This document shows positions 51,494-59,224 of a stretch of 64,000 bases of DNA, one piece after another. Each line of letters starts with the position of its first letter. Position 1 is the first letter of the stretch. Below the pieces are notes generated by a model, which ran no database searches, was not told the DNA's origin, and saw only the letters and a list, made by a program, of their open reading frames with translations. This stretch comes from Oceanobacillus luteolus (GTDB lineage: Bacteria > Bacillota > Bacilli > Bacillales > Amphibacillaceae), in assembly GCF_023715655.1 (NCBI RefSeq), contig NZ_JAMBON010000003.1, positions 1 through 64,000 of the forward strand, read 5' to 3'. A program made the position numbers and the translations under genes.

Positions 51494-51524
51494 AAGAGGC
51501 GGGTCTAGTTCAACGCCTCTTTTA
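51494..51524 (+). terminator. Terminator after cwlJ
   Basis: AGAGGCG and CGCCTCT form a stem around a 12-base loop, followed by TTTT. Confidence 0.75.
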
Positions 51525-51574
51525 GCTTTGGAAGAATTATAGAATTAGTTTTCATAAGTGAGGACAAAGATTTC

Positions 51575-51620
51575 AAAAAATAAAAAATGACATGAACAAA
51601 GGATTCATCCTGTTCATGTC
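51575..51620 (-). terminator. Terminator of the hxlR-type gene (minus strand)
   Basis: GACATGAACA and TGTTCATGTC form a perfect stem; on the minus strand it is followed by TTTTTTATTTTTT. Confidence 0.85.
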
Positions 51621-51636
51621 TATTTTAATTAAAAAT

Positions 51637-51963
51637 TTAAGATGAAGTTGATTCTTCCTGAACCCACTGCTTCGACCATCTTTCAATATCCCGTATGACA
51701 GGTTCGATTGATCGACCTTTTTCAGTCAAGGAATATTCGATGATGACTGGTGTTTCTGGAATAACCTCACGTTTAACTATATTTTTCTCCTCTAAATCCT
51801 TCAAGGGATCAGAAAGAACTTTCCCGCTTATGCCAATTGCTGATTGAATCTCTGAAAAACGTTGTGTGCCGGATAGCAACTGATAAATAACTAATGCGGT
51901 CCATTTCTGACTTAATAATGATACCGCCTTCTCAAATTTTGGGCATATAGCTGGTTGCTTCAT
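51637..51963 (-). CDS. HxlR-family regulator, YodB/CatR-like
   Basis: A 108-aa winged-helix protein. The N-terminal ICPKFEKAVSLLSQKWTALVI carries the conserved cysteine (about Cys7) that senses quinones and electrophiles in YodB and CatR; VLSDPLKDLEEKNIV is the recognition-helix region and EYSLTEKG the wing. The ATG at 51963 is chosen for GGTGAAGG upstream; the longer frame to 52038 covers the divergent promoter. It is divergent from doxX and most likely represses it. The same operator recurs before the LLM gene at 61646. Confidence 0.88.
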   Translation of the reverse strand: MKQPAICPKFEKAVSLLSQKWTALVIYQLLSGTQRFSEIQSAIGISGKVLSDPLKDLEEKNIVKREVIPETPVIIEYSLTEKGRSIEPVIRDIERWSKQWVQEESTSS

Positions 51964-52031
51964 TTCCTTCACCTCTCTCCATTTTATTATAACATAAAAT
52001 ATTACTGATTTATAAAAATGAATTTGGTTAC

Positions 52032-52077
52032 TTGACAAAATATAATAACTAACATAAATTAACTTACGTAAAGTAAC
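52032..52077 (+). promoter_or_regulatory. doxX promoter with HxlR-type operator
   Basis: TTGACA (52032-52037), 17-base spacer, TAAATT (52055-52060), then TTAACTTACGTAAAGTAAC covering the start-site region (TTAC at 52064). TTACGTAAAGTAA is an imperfect palindrome. The whole promoter, including its distance to the ATG, is repeated at 61577. Confidence 0.75.
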
Positions 52078-52100
52078 TAGATAAGGAAAGGAGGATTCAA

Positions 52101-52502
52101 ATGAATATGAATGAAATTGGAAAAGTTATCTTGAGAGTCGTACTAGGACTGACATTCTTTATTCATGGTTTAGATAAATTCCAAGGAGGAATTGCGAATA
52201 CGGCTGGATATTTTGATAGTCTTGGGATACCAGGTTTTCTAGCATATGTAGTAGCTGCGATTGAGCTTATAGGAGGAATTGCCCTTATTTTAGGAATTGG
52301 TACGAGAATTATTAGTATACTATTGGCTCTAATCATGCTAGGGGCTATTTTTACAGCGAAACTTTCATTAGGCTTCCTAGTCAACGGGCAAATGGCCGGT
52401 TATGAACTTGACTTGGCACTGTTGGCAATGTCGGTTTACTTTATTTTAGCTGATAAAACAATTCTTTCTTTGGATAGCAAACTAGCTAACCAAAATAACT
52501 AA
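52101..52502 (+). CDS. DoxX-family membrane oxidoreductase-like protein (CatD/MhqP type)
   Basis: A 133-aa protein with four membrane segments and the DoxX signature IHGLDKFQGGIANTAGYFDSLGIP near the N-terminus. In B. subtilis related DoxX proteins (CatD, MhqP) belong to quinone- and thiol-stress regulons controlled by YodB/CatR or MhqR. Here it is divergent from a YodB/CatR-like regulator with an operator between. Exact chemistry unknown. Confidence 0.88.
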   Translation: MNMNEIGKVILRVVLGLTFFIHGLDKFQGGIANTAGYFDSLGIPGFLAYVVAAIELIGGIALILGIGTRIISILLALIMLGAIFTAKLSLGFLVNGQMAGYELDLALLAMSVYFILADKTILSLDSKLANQNN

Positions 52503-52574
52503 TAGACAAGCTTTTGAATAATGGATAAAAGTTTCGTCACACTTTTATTAATGATCTTACTGATATTAAGTTCT

Positions 52575-52614
52575 ACCAGTCCCATTGATTTGATTAATGG
52601 GACTGGTTTTATTT
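52575..52614 (+). terminator. Terminator after doxX
   Basis: ACCAGTCCCATT pairs with AATGGGACTGGT, followed by TTTATTT. Confidence 0.88.
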
Positions 52615-52641
52615 AAAAGACAGTAGCTATTACTTTGTCAT

Positions 52642-52674
52642 AACTGTATCACTAAGCCGATACAGTTTTTTTAT
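52642..52674 (+). terminator. Second terminator downstream of doxX
   Basis: AACTGTATC and GATACAGTT form a perfect stem around ACTAAGCC, followed by seven T residues. Confidence 0.85.
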
Positions 52675-52694
52675 TATTTTGTTGTAAAGGGGCC

Positions 52695-52723
52695 TTGACG
52701 TTAAGTTAACTTTACTTTATTAT
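52695..52723 (+). promoter_or_regulatory. Sigma-A promoter of the XRE/membrane protein pair
   Basis: TTGACG (52695-52700) and TATTAT (52718-52723) with a 17-base spacer. A GTTAAC palindrome within AAGTTAACTT lies inside the spacer and could be an operator. Confidence 0.7.
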
Positions 52724-52753
52724 TTGGTGTAACTTACCAAGGAAGTGAAAAGA

Positions 52754-52957
52754 TTGAAAAATAATCTTAAAGATTATCGTGAAAAGGGAAATTACTCTCA
52801 GGAACGTTTAGCTAAAGAACTAGGTGTTTCAAGGCAAACCATCATATCCATCGAAAAAGGAAGGTATAATCCATCATTGCCATTGGCTTTGCACATTGCA
52901 AAAATATTCAATGTCTATGTGGAAGATATTTTTATTTTGGAAGAGGGGGATGAATGA
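52754..52957 (+). CDS. Small XRE-family transcriptional regulator
   Basis: A 67-aa single-domain Cro/CI-type protein: [38 protein letters not shown] is a complete helix-turn-helix, typical of the YvaO/YozG-like small regulators. TTG 52754 is preferred to GTG 52745 because GGAAG lies eight bases before it. The last codons overlap the start of a membrane-protein gene, the usual pair for this regulator type. Confidence 0.88.
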   Translation: MKNNLKDYREKGNYSQERLAKELGVSRQTIISIEKGRYNPSLPLALHIAKIFNVYVEDIFILEEGDE

Positions 52958-53333
52958 CGTGAATGATCGTATAACTTATGCTGTAATGGGTGGAGGCTTT
53001 TTATTATTGGGGATCTTTTTAATTTTTGTAGCTGTTATGGCGAATAGCGCTCCCGTACCATTCACTTATATCGCATTTGCTATAGCTATCATGTGTTTAT
53101 GTATTAGCTATCTAGTACCTGAATTCTTTCATAAGGATGAAAGAATGCAACTGATTAAGCAAAAAGGTATGTTTTACAGCTATTTTGCCTTTTTATTTTA
53201 CTCCATAGTTTTACAAACTCTATTACAGTTTGAAATAATTAACATATCAGCACTAGCAGCGATTAATATTCTAACTGGACTGATGATTAGTACCGTATTT
53301 ATTTCATTTGTTATATTAGCACGGGTTTATTAG
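52950..53333 (+). CDS. Four-segment membrane protein paired with the XRE regulator
   Basis: A 127-aa hydrophobic protein with four predicted membrane segments (about 10-30, 36-55, 70-92, 100-122). The ATG at 52950 overlaps the regulator's last eight bases; GTG 52959 is the alternative. XRE plus small DUF-type membrane protein pairs are common in Bacillaceae and some affect cell physiology or secretion, but I do not recognise the family. Confidence 0.75.
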   Translation: MNDVNDRITYAVMGGGFLLLGIFLIFVAVMANSAPVPFTYIAFAIAIMCLCISYLVPEFFHKDERMQLIKQKGMFYSYFAFLFYSIVLQTLLQFEIINISALAAINILTGLMISTVFISFVILARVY

Positions 53334-53458
53334 GGCGGAAAAGAATAAAAGATTTGCTAGAATAGAGGTTTATAGATTACTAGTTTTCCTTACGCCTTAG
53401 GAATCATAACAATCCTAGTGAACTTAATTTTATTTATCAATTAATTGGAGGCGATTTC

Positions 53459-54012
53459 ATGAAGCTTGTCTATTTGGTCCTCAGGCAGTGGGGAAAATGA
53501 CAGTAGGCCAGGAATTGGAGAAAATAACCGGTTTGAAGTTATTTCATAACCATATGACGATTGATTTAGTCGCACCAATATTAGGATTTACCCCGGAAAT
53601 GTGGAAATTAGTGAATAATTTTCGGATGGAAATGTTTAAAGTTGTGGCAAAGAGTGATTTGGATGGATTGATCTTTACTTTCGTATGGGCTTTTAATTTA
53701 CAATCCGATTGGGATTATGTTGAACAAGTATGTGAGATTTTTGAAACCAATGGTGGTACGGTCTATTTTGTAGAACATACTGCAACGTTGGATGAAAGGA
53801 TCGAGAGAAATAAAAGTCCCAATAGACTTGAACACAAACCTACGAAAAGAAATGTGGAATGGTCCGAAAAGGAACTGAAGGAATCAATGAAAAAACATCG
53901 ATTGAATTCTTTTGATGGAGAGATAAAGAAAGATAAATATATTAAGATTGACAACACAAATTTAAGTGCGAAAGAAGTAGCTGAAATGATTAAGGAGAGA
54001 TTTAAAGTATAA
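53459..54012 (+). pseudogene. Shikimate-kinase-like P-loop protein with a frameshift in Walker A
   Basis: The intended start is ATG 53459 behind GGAGG; it reads MKLVY and then loses frame. One base is missing in TATTTGGTCCT (about 53474-53475), and the next frame continues with GPQAVGKMTVGQELEKITG, which contains the Walker A motif GPQAVGKM. The remaining 174 codons from 53488 are intact and resemble AAA_33/shikimate-kinase-like proteins (HNHMTIDLV, a lid region about 105-140). Without the 5' part the P-loop glycine and strand 1 would be lost. Mutation or sequencing error cannot be separated here. Confidence 0.8.
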
Positions 54013-54070
54013 ACGAAGCTGCAATATGCAGTTTCCCTCATACGTGATATTCAATAAAGATAGATTTCAT

Positions 54071-54106
54071 AGGATGCTTTCCAAAAAGAGGAAATGCATC
54101 CTTTTT
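54071..54106 (+). terminator. Terminator after the kinase-like gene
   Basis: AGGATGCTTTCC pairs with GGAAATGCATCC (one bulge), followed by five T residues. Confidence 0.8.
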
Positions 54107-54153
54107 GTCGAATTAATGATGGAGATGCTTGTCCGGATATTTGGTGAGGTTCA

Positions 54154-55029
54154 ATGGCAAGGAGTGGTTTGTTGAGTTATACCGAGCGATCTATAGCAAT
54201 TATAAGGTTTGCAGAAATGGAAGCGGAAAAGACGACTGGCATCGTTTATCCTATCCATTTATTGTTAGGTTTGCTGAAAATTAGAACCGAAACAGTAGCT
54301 GAATTGTATATTAATTATCCAAATCTTCCGGATATACTCTATGATGAAGTGAAAAAGACAAAATTTGATAAGGGAGAGTCAGGGATTTCTTATCAACCTT
54401 TCTCCATTCCTATATCAGAAACGACTAAGTTAGTAATGGAGAAGGCGAAGGAACGGATGAACCATTACGGTCAAGTGTATTTGAACGAAGGTTATATTAT
54501 TGAGGCGATATGTAAAGTCGACGAGTGTCTAACAAAAGCGATGTTGCGCAGAGTAGATATTGATCAGATTCTTCATAGTGTAGCTTATCCAAGAGATATG
54601 ATTGTTTCTTTGAGGGATTATTCGTTTCCAGCTATATCGGTGAGTAAAATAATTTTAAAAAAAGCAAAACGAAGCGACGCAGTAGAATTGAAAAGCTTTG
54701 TGAAGGGAGAATTTGGGGAAGGGTGGCTAACTGCTATTGAGAATGGACTTAGTCAGGATAATATTCCAATTTACCTTGCATGGGAAGACGAGCAAATCAT
54801 GGGATTCGCTTGCTATGATGTTGTTAGGAAAAAGAAAGGTTTATTCGGTCCAATGGGCATTTCATTATTAAATAGAATTCAGGGAATAGGGTATGCTCTG
54901 CTTCACTATAGTTTATATGAAATGAAGGCAAAAGGCTATGAGTATGCGGTAATTGGAGAAGCTGGTCCTCTTGAATTTTATGAAAAGCTTGTAATGCAGT
55001 CGTTATACCGAAAAAGTTTAAAGTTTTAA
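54154..55029 (+). CDS. Clp N-domain/GNAT acetyltransferase fusion protein
   Basis: Residues about 5-145 look like a double Clp N (ClpA/ClpC N-terminal) domain: YTERSIAIIRFAEMEAEKTTGIVYPIHLLLGLLK and the second repeat VMEKAKERMNHYGQVYLNEGYIIEAI. Residues about 165-291 form a GNAT domain with the acetyl-CoA loop RIQGIGYALLHYSL. There is no AAA+ module, so it is not an unfoldase. The Clp N part may bind peptide, adaptor or arginine-phosphorylated substrates, with the acetyltransferase acting on them; that is inference. ATG 54154 has GAGGT close upstream. It appears monocistronic. Confidence 0.82.
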   Translation: MARSGLLSYTERSIAIIRFAEMEAEKTTGIVYPIHLLLGLLKIRTETVAELYINYPNLPDILYDEVKKTKFDKGESGISYQPFSIPISETTKLVMEKAKERMNHYGQVYLNEGYIIEAICKVDECLTKAMLRRVDIDQILHSVAYPRDMIVSLRDYSFPAISVSKIILKKAKRSDAVELKSFVKGEFGEGWLTAIENGLSQDNIPIYLAWEDEQIMGFACYDVVRKKKGLFGPMGISLLNRIQGIGYALLHYSLYEMKAKGYEYAVIGEAGPLEFYEKLVMQSLYRKSLKF

Positions 55030-55091
55030 ATGATGTTGTTCAGTAACTATGATTGAATGAATCTCAGCAATAACAATTAAAGGGAGGACTT

Positions 55092-56315
55092 ATGAATCCG
55101 TCTATACTAAAAAATCGCTCGTTCGTAGCTACATGGTTAGGAAATGGAATTTCCGAACTTGGTGGGGCATTTGGTACGTTTTGTAACTCTATATTAGTTT
55201 ATCAACTCACGGGCTCAACATTGGCTTTAGGCAGTATGTGGCTCTTATATTTTATCCCTTCACTGATTCTGCAGCTTTTTATCGGTCCTTACATCGACCG
55301 TTGGAGCAGAAAGTGGATTATGATATTTTCTCAATGGATGAGGGGAGCTATTTTTCTTGTTCCGTTGGTTGCATTACTAACAGGAACCCTTGAAGTTTGG
55401 CAGATTTACGCAGTTCAATGCATTGTTGGTTTAATCACTCCATTGTATGTGCCTGCAAACCAAGCGATTACACCAACAATTGTAACTAAAGATCAATTAC
55501 AATCCGCGAATGCGTACATAGATGGAACTGTTCGTCTCATGACCTTTTTATCTCCATTGGTAGCTGGAGTTGTAATTGAATATACTGGTGTCCACATCAC
55601 TCTTATCCTTGTAAGCACTTTACTGATCCTCAGTGGATGTACATTACTTTTTATCAGGGAAAAGAGAAATAACATAAAAGAAAGAAAAACATGGATTGCG
55701 GATTTCACCGAAGGAATATCATTTTTCTTCACTCAGAAAATTATTGTTTGGTTAGGAGTCTTTTTGGCATTTGTTCAATTTGGGGTAGGGGTGACGATGG
55801 TTACAACTCTTCCCTATATTACCGAAGAGCTGGGTGGTACATATGCTGAATATGGTTATTTCATGGCAGGATTTCCAATCGGATACATAATTGGTGCAAT
55901 GCTAGTGACAAGAATAAAATACAAAAGCCGTAGATATCTCATGCTTGGATCACTATTCATAGGAGGTCTGACTTTTATTGCACTTTGCTTCAACTATAGT
56001 ATCATTTTAGCGTTGACAACAGAAGTCATCGGAGGAATCGCGATGGCCGTCTTCAGCATTCATAATACGACAATTTGCCAGCAAACTGTCCCTAATCATC
56101 TTATGGGCAAAGTATTTTCCGTTCGTTTGCTCATTATTAGGGGAGCCATGCCACTGGGAGTACTTGTTGGAGGTGCATTAAGTGAAGCGTTTGGCGTGCG
56201 GCCATTATATTTATTGATTGGATTATTAATCAGTGTCATGTCTTTAGTTGGTATATGTTTACCGTACTTTAAATTCATTGATGAGAAGACAAGGAAAGAA
56301 AAAATGGTTTCATAG
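55092..56315 (+). CDS. MFS transporter (MFS_3-type exporter)
   Basis: A 407-aa major-facilitator protein with 12 predicted membrane segments. The opening SILKNRSFVATWLGNGISELGGAFG and DRWSRKWIMIFSQWMRG (motif A-like loop between segments 2 and 3) are typical of the enterobactin-exporter/macrolide-efflux-like MFS_3 group. GGGAGG precedes the ATG. It is followed after 14 bases by two acetyltransferase genes and may form an operon with them. Substrate unknown. Confidence 0.88.
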   Translation: MNPSILKNRSFVATWLGNGISELGGAFGTFCNSILVYQLTGSTLALGSMWLLYFIPSLILQLFIGPYIDRWSRKWIMIFSQWMRGAIFLVPLVALLTGTLEVWQIYAVQCIVGLITPLYVPANQAITPTIVTKDQLQSANAYIDGTVRLMTFLSPLVAGVVIEYTGVHITLILVSTLLILSGCTLLFIREKRNNIKERKTWIADFTEGISFFFTQKIIVWLGVFLAFVQFGVGVTMVTTLPYITEELGGTYAEYGYFMAGFPIGYIIGAMLVTRIKYKSRRYLMLGSLFIGGLTFIALCFNYSIILALTTEVIGGIAMAVFSIHNTTICQQTVPNHLMGKVFSVRLLIIRGAMPLGVLVGGALSEAFGVRPLYLLIGLLISVMSLVGICLPYFKFIDEKTRKEKMVS

Positions 56316-56329
56316 ATAAGGAGAATCAG

Positions 56330-56782
56330 ATGGAAATAAGGTTATTAAGAATAGATGAAATGCCTCCAATGGATTTGCTGCTTTTAGCGGATCCCTCCCG
56401 TGAAATAGTAGAAGAGTATGTGAAAAGGGGAGAATGTTTCCTAGCTGAAATGGAATCTGAGATTGTTGGTGTGTATGTATTGTTACCGACAAGGCCTGAA
56501 ACAGTAGAGTTGGTTAATGTTGCTGTTGCAGAAGAATTTCACGGTCAGGGCATAGGGAAGAAGCTGGTTAAGCATGCTATTCAAACAGCTAAAGATAAAG
56601 GATATCAAACTATTGAAGTAGGTACTGGAAATTCAAGTATAGGACAGCTCGCACTTTATCAAAAGTGCGGATTTAGAATAAGTGGTGTCGATAGAGACTT
56701 TTTCATAAGACATTATGAGGAAGAGATTTTTGAAAATGGAATACAGTGTGTTGATATGATTCGACTGTCACAGGATCTATGA
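56330..56782 (+). CDS. GNAT family N-acetyltransferase
   Basis: A 150-aa single-domain acetyltransferase: VNVAVAEEFHGQGIGKKLVKHAI is the acetyl-CoA binding motif and ALYQKCGFRISGVDRDFFIRHY the C-terminal block, resembling the YvbK-like group. It starts 14 bases after the MFS gene and overlaps the next gene by four bases (ATGA). The acceptor is unknown. Confidence 0.87.
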   Translation: MEIRLLRIDEMPPMDLLLLADPSREIVEEYVKRGECFLAEMESEIVGVYVLLPTRPETVELVNVAVAEEFHGQGIGKKLVKHAIQTAKDKGYQTIEVGTGNSSIGQLALYQKCGFRISGVDRDFFIRHYEEEIFENGIQCVDMIRLSQDL

Positions 56783-57375
56783 AGGAATTGTATAGACAGG
56801 AGATGTTTTTAATAGAAAATGTTAACCTTTCTAGCGGAAAATTGTTATTAAGAGAGCTTGCTGAGAGCGATTGGAGCGATGTTCATCAATACGCTTCACA
56901 AGATATCGTAAGCGAATATCAAACCTGGGGTCCGAATACGGAAGAAGAATCCAAGAATTATGTCTTAAAAGGAATGGAAGATTCAAGCAGAAGACCGAGA
57001 ACAAGATTCGTTTTGGCAATCATATATGAAGAGGTTATGGTCGGAGCAGTAGAGCTTAACATAAGAGATATCTCAAATAAAGTTGGTGAAATTTCCTATA
57101 TTATAAGCCCGAACTATTGGGGGAATGGTATAGCTACAGAAGCTGGCAATCTATTAATAAATTTTGGATTTGAAGAAATAAAACTACATCGCATTTTTGC
57201 TACTTGTGATCCAAGAAATGTCGGCTCATCTAGAGTATTAGAAAAACTTGGATTGAAGAAAGAAGGTGTAATCCGAGAACATCCTTTAGCCAAGGATGGT
57301 TGGAGGGATTCTTTACTGTATAGTATTCTGGAACAGGAATGGGCAAAATGCATGGAGGATTCTAGTATAGAGTAA
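56779..57375 (+). CDS. GNAT family N-acetyltransferase, RimJ/RimL type
   Basis: A 198-aa protein of the RimJ/RimL (Acetyltransf_3) type: LLLRELAESDWSDVHQYAS at the N-terminus, YWGNGIATEAGNLLINFGFEE as the acetyl-CoA loop, and NVGSSRVLEKLGLKKEGVIR as the conserved end. Its ATG overlaps the previous stop, so it is translationally coupled. Bacillus relatives modify ribosomal proteins or small amines; the target here is unknown. Confidence 0.88.
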   Translation: MKELYRQEMFLIENVNLSSGKLLLRELAESDWSDVHQYASQDIVSEYQTWGPNTEEESKNYVLKGMEDSSRRPRTRFVLAIIYEEVMVGAVELNIRDISNKVGEISYIISPNYWGNGIATEAGNLLINFGFEEIKLHRIFATCDPRNVGSSRVLEKLGLKKEGVIREHPLAKDGWRDSLLYSILEQEWAKCMEDSSIE

Positions 57376-57440
57376 GGCCTTGTAAATGAATAAGTGTTGT
57401 AATAAACTGAAAATAGTAAATGTTCAATGTGGATGTTGAG

Positions 57441-57454
57441 TGAACGTTCGTTCA
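57441..57454 (+). promoter_or_regulatory. TGAACG-TT-CGTTCA operator palindrome
   Basis: A perfect 6-bp-arm palindrome lies about 10 bases before the GGAGGGG of the next gene. The sequence class is typical of TetR-family repressor sites. No TetR gene is adjacent. Confidence 0.55.
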
Positions 57455-57475
57455 AGTATATAGGAGGGGAAGCAG

Positions 57476-58480
57476 ATGAAAGCTATTGTCTTAAGAGAAG
57501 TCGGCGGTCCTGATAAAGTAAGTTATGAAGAGGTTGATGTTCCAAGTCCGAAAGCAAATGAAGTGTTGGTGCGACTCAAATATGCTGCACTAAATCGGAG
57601 AGATTTATTTATCACTTACGGTATGTACCCGGGTATGAATCTTCCGTCCATCTTAGGAGCAGACGGAGCAGGTGAGGTAGTTGAAGTTGGGGAAGGAGTC
57701 TCTAATATTAACATTGGAAGCTCGGTGATCATTAATCCAGCTTTGGAATGGGGAGAAAACAGGGCTTACTCTGGACCAGACCACCGGATAATAGGGATGC
57801 CTTCTGATGGTACATATGCTGAATATATAATTGTTCCGGCAGAAAATATCGCTCCAAAACCGGAATTTTTATCTTGGGAGGAAGCGGCCGCCCTTCCTTT
57901 GGCTGGGGTGACTGCTTTCCGTTCATTAATGTACAGAGGGAATCTCAACAAAGGAGAAACGGTTTTAATTCCGGGTATCGGGAGCGGTGTTGCACTGTTT
58001 GCCCTTCAAATTGCTGTTGCACATGGGGCAAATGTATATGTGACATCCAGCAGTGACGAGAAGCTTGTGAAGGCACAAGAGTTAGGTGCAAAAGGTGGGG
58101 TCAATTACCGAAACGAAAATTGGGCGAAAGAACTGAAACAAGAAATGGGTGGAGCAGATCTTGTTATTGACGGTGTTGGAGGAGATACGTTCAAAGATCT
58201 CATCTATCTATGTAACCCAGCAGGCCGAATTGTAAGTTTTGGAGCAACTAGAGGCCCGGTTAAAGAGTTGGTGCTTCCACATGTATTTTTCAAACAAATC
58301 GATATAAAAGGGACAACGATGGGTAGCCCTGAAGATTTTCAAGATATGGTCGATTTCTTTGAAGAACATAAAATTTCGCCATACGTTGATAAAACTTATT
58401 CGCTTAGTGAAGCTGCAGATGCCTTGAAGTATATGGAAGAAGGAAAAAATTTTGGGAAGATTACGTTGCAGATTGGATAA
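57476..58480 (+). CDS. Zinc-type alcohol dehydrogenase-like/quinone oxidoreductase-like protein
   Basis: A 334-aa medium-chain dehydrogenase/reductase. The GroES-like part (about 1-130) has VRLKYAALNRRDLFITYGMYPG and GADGAGEVVEVGEGV; the Rossmann part has PGIGSGVALFALQIAVAHGA and the distal FGKITL end. The catalytic zinc cysteine is absent, so it is of the NADPH:quinone-reductase type, close to B. subtilis YogA. AGGAGGGG precedes the ATG. Confidence 0.87.
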   Translation: MKAIVLREVGGPDKVSYEEVDVPSPKANEVLVRLKYAALNRRDLFITYGMYPGMNLPSILGADGAGEVVEVGEGVSNINIGSSVIINPALEWGENRAYSGPDHRIIGMPSDGTYAEYIIVPAENIAPKPEFLSWEEAAALPLAGVTAFRSLMYRGNLNKGETVLIPGIGSGVALFALQIAVAHGANVYVTSSSDEKLVKAQELGAKGGVNYRNENWAKELKQEMGGADLVIDGVGGDTFKDLIYLCNPAGRIVSFGATRGPVKELVLPHVFFKQIDIKGTTMGSPEDFQDMVDFFEEHKISPYVDKTYSLSEAADALKYMEEGKNFGKITLQIG

Positions 58481-58489
58481 TTCTGAGTA

Positions 58490-58528
58490 AAGCTGCCAGT
58501 GAGCTACTATCTGGCAGCTTAATTTTTA
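58490..58528 (+). terminator. Terminator after the MDR gene
   Basis: AAGCTGCCAG and CTGGCAGCTT form a perfect stem around a loop of 11, followed by AATTTTT. Confidence 0.9.
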
Positions 58529-58584
58529 CTGGTGAAATTACCTCAAATGTTTATAAAAAATACATTTAATTTTAGGGGGAAGTA

Positions 58585-59104
58585 ATGGAATTCTGGGATA
58601 TTTATGATATGGATAGAATCAAACAGAATAGGGTTATTCGTCGCGGGGATGAATTTTCAGAAGGTGAATATCATGTCGTTGTGCGTCTGCATTTTTAATT
58701 CGGCAGGGGAAATGCTGATTCAACAAAGGCAGCCTTTTAAGGATAGCTGGCCAAATCAATGGGACTTATCTGTTGGAGGAAGTGCTGTGACAGGTGACAG
58801 TAGTCAAGAAGCCGCAGAGAGGGAGACAGAAGAGGAATTAGGGCTAAAAATAAACCTGAAAAATGTAAGGCCCCATCTTACAATTAATTTTGAAACAGGA
58901 TTTGATGATATTTACTTAATTGAAAAAGAAGTTAACATAGAGAACTTAAAGCTGCAACAAGAAGAAGTACAATCAGTCAAATGGGCTTCGAAGGAAGAAA
59001 TCCTTTCTATGATCAAGAAAAGAGAATTTATTCCGTATTATCCAAGCCTGATACATCTTTTGTTTGATATTCGCAAAAAGTATGGGAGTCATCAGAAAGT
59101 GTAA
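58585..59104 (+). pseudogene. NUDIX (YfcD/IDI-like) hydrolase split by a 2-base deletion
   Basis: ATG 58585, behind AGGGGGAAG, opens a frame MEFWDIYDMDRIKQNRVIRR...EYHVVV that ends at 58699. The following frame carries the conserved continuation VCIFNSAGEMLIQQRQPF...WDLSVGGSAVTGDSSQEAAERE...EEELG, containing the NUDIX box. The relatives I recall read YHVVVHVCIFN across this point; the sequence GTGCGTCTGC lacks two bases between 58684 and 58685. The joined gene would be about 173 codons, the normal size. The separate ORF that starts ATTTGGATAG-like at 58604 is not a likely natural start. Confidence 0.82.
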
Positions 59105-59121
59105 TGTATTAAATACCTTTT

Positions 59122-59147
59122 AAAAGTGTTTTTACGTTCACTTTTTA
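59122..59147 (+). terminator. Weak terminator after the NUDIX pseudogene
   Basis: AAAAGTG pairs with CACTTTT, followed by TTAATT. Short stem. Confidence 0.45.
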
Positions 59148-59224
59148 ATTACTTAATAATCGGGTATGACTAAATAGTAGTTAGCCAATAAAAGTAAAGA
59201 CAGTTTAAGGAGTAGAACAAAAGC

